A stretch of 64,000 nucleotides of DNA from Rhizophagus irregularis. Taxonomy: Eukaryota; Glomeromycota; Glomeromycetes; Glomerales; Glomeraceae. The stretch's first letter is position 1. Every line of letters starts with the position of its first letter. The notes under the pieces were generated by a model that did no database searches, was not told where the DNA came from, and worked only from the letters and a program-made list of their open reading frames with translations. The DNA lies in the NCBI RefSeq assembly GCF_026210795.1, contig NC_089456.1:126501-190500 (forward strand), read 5' to 3'. The position numbers and the translations under genes were made by a program. This document shows positions 57,792-64,000 of the stretch, one piece after another.

Positions 57792-58790
57792 ATGACTACC
57801 ACAATGAGCTCCCATTCCTTTGAGAAAACTGCCTCGATGTTCGCTCCTGATATGAAGGGATTGCATGTCATAGAGTTTATTACTAATGACCAACCTTATC
57901 CTGCTGAAAAAGTAAAGAAATTTATTATTATTATTTTTTTCTTTTTTCTTTCTTTCTTTTCTACGTCAGTCAATGCAATAATTAAACACCTTATTTATTC
58001 ATTCATTTTAAGCTAATTGAAAAGCTGCAAGAATTTCAAGCAACATTTCAAGAAGAATATGAAGATTTCAGGTAATTATTATAAAATTACACCATTTATT
58101 GTATGACAACATAATATATTTAAAGAATCCCTATTTCAATTTAGTGTTGGATCGTCCAAGATGCACCATCAATTTTCTGTTCCGTTTTTTGAACAGCAAC
58201 GCTTATTTAATTCCACATCTGAAAATGATTTAGAAGCAGGTGATGATAATGAAGTTGAAGCTCTCATTAAAAAGGTAAATTTAAACTATGACTTCATTTT
58301 GAAGTTCGTTAGTATCATCACTTTACGTATTTTGCGCAGTTTTTACGCAGTTTAATATTTATATTAAATTATCTAAATTCACTGCGCATTGATCTGCATT
58401 TAGTAATAAAATTTCCTATATTTTAGAACGCAATGATCAAGTCCGCGATCGAAAAAATTAAAAAAGCAACCGAAGAACAAGAAAAGCAATTGCGCGATAA
58501 AGAGGAAGAATTACAAGAATTATATGAAACTTTTGCCGAATTGGAAGAAGAATTACAAGTGACAACATATGAACCACCTCGAGTAATGACCAAATTTGAA
58601 CGAGCTAGGTAATCAGATTTATTTATTATTCTTCTTCTTTTAACTTGTGCTGAAAAATTATTTCTAATTATTGTTTTCTTTTAATAAAAGACGTCTCGGT
58701 TGCTTTTTCCTTATCATGCTTCTCCCAATCTTACTTGTAGTATTATTGGATGCGTACATCCAAGCCAACTACATGCCTTTCATCAATTAA
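57792..58790 (+). CDS. Tail-anchored coiled-coil protein, unknown
   Basis: Five exons (57792-57911, 58013-58071, 58145-58274, 58427-58608, 58691-58790) splice in frame to 196 residues. A short N-terminal part (HVIEFITNDQPYPAEKLIEK) is followed by a helix (FQATFQEEYEDF), an acidic stretch, a strong coiled coil (AIEKIKKATEEQEKQLRDKE and on) and one membrane segment at the very C-terminus (LGCFFLIMLLPILLVVLLDA) with about ten residues after it. This is the build of a tail-anchored ER, Golgi or mitochondrial outer-membrane protein. No family was recognised. Confidence 0.8.
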
Positions 58791-59619
58791 TACCGATAAA
58801 TTTAAAAATATCAAAATATTCACAAAAATTTAACATAAAAATCAAAAAAAAAAAATACAAAAAAGCTTTGAAGAAAAAAACAAAAAAAAAACAAAAAACA
58901 ATTTTATATATTGTATTTATTATACATATATTACCTTTATTTCAATTTCCTTTTCTTTTTTATTACAACTTGAAGAAATATTATCTTTTTTTTTTGGTTT
59001 CTTATGATACTGCAGTATTCTATAGACTTTTAAAAAAACTTTTTATGCGCATATTATATGATTTGAATTTTAAGCTTCCGGAAGTTAAGATTTATAGATT
59101 TATATTGCCCTATAAAGATTTCAATTTATATATGTATTAAGATTTCTTTGTAAAAAAAATTATAGACACTTTTTAGTAGACACTTTTAGTAGTAGGTTTT
59201 TATGCACTCTCTCTAAGTACCCATTATAGTAGTAGTTTAATTTTAAAATTGCCCCCTCCCTTTAAGATGATGATTTTTTTTTTCTTGAATTTTTCTTGAA
59301 TATAATATGTAAAAGATTATTTAAGATTTATTATGGTTTTCATGGTTTTAAATAAATTTATTTAATATATTTTTTGCCCGGTAATTTAATAATTTGACCC
59401 GTGAAAATTTCTATTACATCATAAATTTTTAACTGTCACCTGTTAAGCGATAAGATTGTCACATATCACGGACTAATACGTAAGCATGTTTAAATAACAT
59501 CCGATCCACAACCTTTTCTGTTAAAACTTTTGTCAAAGCCTTCCTTTTTTTTCTGGCCTTTATTAGTAAAGCAGAGATAAAATTATTTTATTTAATTATT
59601 TTTATTATTGTTGTTCATT
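58791..59619. other. Intergenic
   Basis: A frame at 58700-59140 is read across the 3' end of the tail-anchored gene in another frame and is Lys/Phe-rich by base composition. No gene. The DSK2 promoter must lie at the right end; no clear TATA box. Confidence 0.4.
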
Positions 59620-62001
59620 ATGGAAGAATCAACAAGCGTGAAATCAATCAATGTCAAATTTCGCCCTTCTAATGGTGACGGTTTTGATTATAGTTTTGAT
59701 CCCGGACAGTTAACGGTTCGACAGTTAAAGGAAGAGCTTGTTTTACATACTACTATACCCGCTGATAATATGCGTTTAGTTTACTCTGGAAGAGTTCTGA
59801 AGGATGAAGACATGGTAGACTTATATGGTGAGCTGTGTATTTAGACTCTAGATTTCATTGCTGAAATTATATATATATTTATATATTTCTTTCTCTCCTT
59901 CTTTCTTTTATATTTAATTAATAATTAATAATACCTTTATTCAGGTGTTAAAGAAGGTCATACAATACATGTAGTTAAAAGGGCGGATAATCGTGCTTCG
60001 GAACAAGCTTCTAATGTGACACCTACATCGACGGGTCAAAGAAATATTAGTTCAACGACAGCGAGTAGTCCTTTTGGTATGAATCCTTTTGGTAATTTCG
60101 ATCCAGATTTAATGAGAAACATGATGAATTCACCAATGATTAGGGTATGTGTTTGTAGAGTTCAAGCTATAAAATAAATATTAAAAATTCTAATATGGAA
60201 TGTACTATTTTAATTTATATCGCAACTAGTTTCGTTTATGAATTGTACTTCATATTCACATCTTGGATTGGAGCTCAATTTAATATGAAATTGTTTCAAC
60301 TTATTGATTCTAACAAACGCTTCATTTTTTTTCTTTATATTTAGCATATCCTCTCTAATCCGGAAATAGTGAGAACCATGGTGATGCAAAATCCTACTAT
60401 GAGGCAAATGATAGAACGAAATCCCGAGATTGGTCATATCATTGTGAGTATAAATTTTATTCAAGATTTTTTATATATTAATTATGCCCTTTATATTTAA
60501 CATATATATACATATTAATTTATACAGAACGATCCATCCTTTATTCGTCAGGTTCGTTAGGTTCAAATTTATCTATGTATTAATGTTTTATTTATTCTCA
60601 CTTATGGGATAATTCCTTTCAATTTCAGACAATGGATATGGCACGTAATCCGGAATTAATGAGAGAAATGATGCGCAATAATGGTTATTATTACCCCCAT
60701 TTTTTGACTTTTATTGCATAAATGTTATATTACAATCAAAACTTATCCTTATTATTCTTATTAGATCGAGCTCTTGCAAACCTTGAGACTATACCAGGTG
60801 GTTTTAATCATTTACGGCGGATGTACCATACCTTACAAGAACCACTTGAATCTGCTGGTAGAAATGTATGTTTGATAAATGTGTTTTAACGTTACGAAAT
60901 ATCAGTGAATTGAAAGCGAATCTAAATAGAACTCATTAATACATGATAAAGAATGATCAATCTTCAGAAGCGGCAAATCGACGGTTGGCCGAGATGTTAA
61001 ATGTTGAAAGGCCTCCACGTAAGTTTACATGTTCATATTTAATTAATTCATATTTTCTGTTATTTTCATTATTTATATATTGTATATGATTTCATCTCAG
61101 AGGGACGCATAAATAACACACCATTACCAAATCCATGGGCACCACGTAATAACACCAATTCGTCAACATCATCATCATCAAATACAACCAATTTATTTGG
61201 AGGTAATATCAAAAACTTTTTTTTTTTAAAGGGAGGGATTTATAACCTTCCTTAATTTTTTTTATTTATTTATTTAGGAATACCATCTTTCGGTCTCATG
61301 GGATTTCCACCAGCACAAATGGTATATATAACATATTTGATTCTTTATTAAAAAATGAAAACATATTATATATAATTGTTAATTAAATATGTAATTATTT
61401 CTTGTTAGTCTTTTCCATCACCATCATCAAATTCCAGAATTTCAAATTCTACGCAAGGGCCCAATCAATCATCAACTCCAAATTCCCAAACGAACGGAAT
61501 ATCTAGCGCAACATCTCCCACGAATGCATCTGGAAATGCACCAAATTTTCCTAACGTTAACCTACCTCAGAATTCACCAACATCGATTGACCCTGAGTCT
61601 ATTAGGCGGCTTCAGCAAGTTATGCAAAGGCATTTGACTTCATCACAATTTCCATCTCGCCAACAAATGCCTCAATCTTATTACCCATCTCTTTTCGGAT
61701 TACCAAATCCATTTTTCGCAAATATGCAACAATCCCTTGGGTAAATTTTTTTTTTATGGGTGAACTAGTCAAGTTTATATATTAATATTATATACTTTTT
61801 TAAAATTTTTGAAATTTTAATAGAACGTCACAAACATCATCTCAACCATCTGAACCACCTGAAATACGGTTTAGAGTACAACTTCAAAGACTTGAAGAAA
61901 TGGGTTTTATGGATCAAGCTGCTAACATAAGAGCTTTACTAGCGGCTGGTGGTGATGTCAATGTAGCCATTGAATGGCTTCTACGAAATTTAAATTCATA
62001 A
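59620..62001 (+). CDS. DSK2: Ubiquilin / Dsk2 ubiquitin shuttle
   Basis: Eleven exons (59620-59827, 59945-60144, 60345-60443, 60528-60551, 60629-60683, 60765-60865, 60952-61018, 61101-61202, 61278-61321, 61409-61740, 61824-62001) splice in frame to 469 residues. Ubiquitin-like domain at residues 8-82 ([36 protein letters not shown]); STI1 repeats ([54 protein letters not shown]); an Asn/Ser/Pro-rich middle; and a C-terminal UBA domain ([20 protein letters not shown] to AIEWLLRNL) with the MGF loop. It brings ubiquitinated proteins to the proteasome and helps in ER-associated degradation. Exon 4 has only 24 bases. A second STI1 pair present in animal ubiquilins is not seen; the length fits fungal Dsk2 (373 in yeast) plus a longer middle. 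Confidence 0.95.
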
Positions 62002-63650
62002 ATTGTTAATTTAATTTTATTTTGAAAGACTTTTTTTTTGATTCAGGTAAGAATTATATAGATTATCATCTTTTTATCGGATCTTCTATCATACCCAGGA
62101 TCTTTCTGGATTTTCCTCACTGGACACCCTATATTATATTTTTTTTCAAGAACAGAACTAAACGTGGTTATCGGGACATTTATTATATCTCTCCCGCCAA
62201 AACTTTTTAAATTACAATTTATTGATTTATTACTCATTCTTGTCATTTTAGTTTTTTCCCTGGATTATATATATCTTACCTACACTTCGTCTTCACTAAC
62301 TTCAATATGATATGATAGTGACATTACTGATCCCTTATTCTGGTTACATTTGTTATACAGAATTTTTTTTTTTTTTTTAAACCAAAAAGTTAGTTATAAT
62401 ATTTTTAATATAGTTTTTATTTATTAGCTCTCATGACTTTTGAGCTTATCAAATTAGATATATTTGTAGTGGGGAAAGAGCTTGATTATTAGGATTTTTG
62501 ATTGGAATGCAAACAAAATTTTTAAAGCAATTTATATGTATTATATTTATATTTGTCAGTCTATTATCAGATTTATTGATGTTATAATTCTAATAATTTC
62601 TAAAAATGATAAATAGAAATATAGTTAATGAAATTTTCAAAAAATTTGGGTATTGTATAATCAAATAATATTTCATTTGTATTGATAATAACATAATATT
62701 AATAATATTATATTTACAGCAAATAGTAATAATTTAATTAATCATTATATCAAAAGTAATCCTTATCTTTATTTATAAAGTTACATTAAGCAGTAATAAT
62801 AGCAACAATTAAAAGTATTTAATATTACTCTTTTTTTCTAATTTTTTAAAATTATAAACAAATTACAATTATTAAATTGTTGTAAATTTATTATTATAAT
62901 TTTATTTAGTTTAGTTTATAATAGTTAAATAATATTATTTTAATAAATGTAAATTTCTTTAAAAAAATCTATATTAATGGATGATAACAAATACAAATTA
63001 TATGATTATTTATAATTATATAATTTGTATTTATTTATTAATTATTAATAAATTCAAATTTTATATATTTTTTATATTAGTTAAAAATTAATTAAATTAT
63101 ATATTTTAAAAAATGGTTTAGGATTGTTTATTAATACTAGAAAAAATGAAACCCATTTAAATTGTATAATTCACAATTCATTTATTTATTTGGCATATTT
63201 TAGAGATCAAATAGGTAGTATTACATAAATCATAATACATATTCAAAAAAAAAAAAATTATTGATTGTGACAGAAATAAAAATGGTGGTTAAACCAAATT
63301 TTGCTAGTTCAGTACAGTAAAAAATCCTTTACTAATACTTTGAATAATAAAATATTTTAATTATATATATAGTTGATTATATAATTTAATACTTAATATT
63401 AATGATTATATTAAAGTTAAAAAACATTTGAAGTTAAATATAATATTAAAATTTTTTACTATAATTTAATAAATAAATTATTTTTAATTCTATTATGATG
63501 ATTATTACCTAGTCTGAAATTTAATTTTTATTTTTATAAATATGATCTTATTATATTATAATGTTACTAACTTATATACATTTTTTTTAAAAAAAATTAT
63601 TTTTAAAGGAATTAAACCACTTTATTAAAATTACCAGATATAAATATATG
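62002..63650. other. AT-rich gap at the window end
   Basis: 3' flank of DSK2 and then very AT-rich DNA. Frames at 62022-62246 on both strands overlap each other and are not supported. Confidence 0.5.
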
Positions 63651-63803
63651 GGGTCTTTGCAATAGAAAGGTACAAAATTCAAAAAATATCAAAAATTGAA
63701 TTAATATTAAATTTGCATTTATTTCAGTAAAAAAAAAATATAATTAGCATATAAAGTAAAATTGAAATTTTTTGAATTTCGTATCTTTTTATTGTAAAGA
63801 CCC
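63651..63803. mobile_element. Small MITE, 153 bases
   Basis: Left end GGGTCTTTGCAATAGAAAGG, inverted right end GGGTCTTTACAATAAAAAGA; both go on to TAC(A/G)AAATTCAAAAAAT. Arms about 40 bases. No coding. Target duplication not clear, so superfamily not assigned. Confidence 0.65.
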
Positions 63804-64000
63804 AATTATAACAAATTGGTCCCCTATCTGCCTAAGTGTAATAGTAAATATACTTTATAAACACATATAAGATTTCACTTATTATTAAAATAAGTTACTA
63901 ATAGAAATTTCACTTTTATATAAAACTTTATCTTATGATTTTCTTAAATTCTATTTTTTAATTAATTAAAAAAAAATTATAATAATATAACATTGGTACG

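Noticed and set aside
58700-59140. 146-codon plus frame
   Set aside because: Begins in another frame inside the last exon of the tail-anchored gene and continues in A-rich DNA.
1-64000. tRNA and rRNA genes
   Set aside because: Looked for cloverleaf boxes and conserved rRNA words; only the SINE-like boxes were found.

Overview
The window looks like nuclear DNA of an arbuscular mycorrhizal fungus of the Rhizophagus type (Glomeromycotina). The evidence is very AT-rich DNA full of homopolymer runs, genes split by many 50-130 base introns, a TKL kinase with the Cys-rich leader common in that genus, and long repeat-filled gaps. The species call is an inference; no rRNA or tRNA gene was seen.

Layout. 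1-6.1 kb: repeat land with several MITEs, a Ser/Thr repeat coding fragment and coiled-coil remnants. 6.2-11.5 kb: a capsid-bearing (Gag-like) module with coiled coil, capsid-like domain, zinc knuckle and retroviral-type protease, followed by an HTH ORF on the other strand and small compact ORFs. 12.2-15.9 kb: a spliced lineage-specific family gene that looks partly decayed, a SINE-like triplet and a small secreted-protein gene. 16.4-20.4 kb: a DNA replication module with an archaeo-eukaryotic primase, a herpes UL9-like origin-binding helicase and several zinc-ribbon pieces. A MITE sits on the primase start. No reverse transcriptase or integrase is visible. 21-25.5 kb: hairpin repeats, then AT-rich DNA.

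25.5-32.2 kb: host genes for a carbonyl-reductase-like SDR, a membrane-anchored repeat protein and a small beta-rich protein. 32.2-46 kb: mostly empty AT-rich DNA with one TKL kinase gene, three terminal-repeat elements and an endonuclease-like pseudogene.

46-62 kb: a dense host gene block. It holds two paralogous cell-surface protein genes flanking a DsbA-like thioredoxin-fold gene, a DUF262 gene, SBDS/SDO1 (ribosome maturation), SEC6 (exocyst), a tail-anchored coiled-coil protein and a DSK2/ubiquilin gene. 62-64 kb is AT-rich with one small MITE.

Exon models were derived by hand from splice signals, reading-frame continuity and protein family fit. Those of the SDR, kinase, surface proteins, thioredoxin-like, DUF262, SBDS, SEC6, tail-anchored and DSK2 genes close exactly in frame. 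The most unusual content is the Gag-like module near a herpes-like primase/helicase module; whether they form one element cannot be decided from a single copy.
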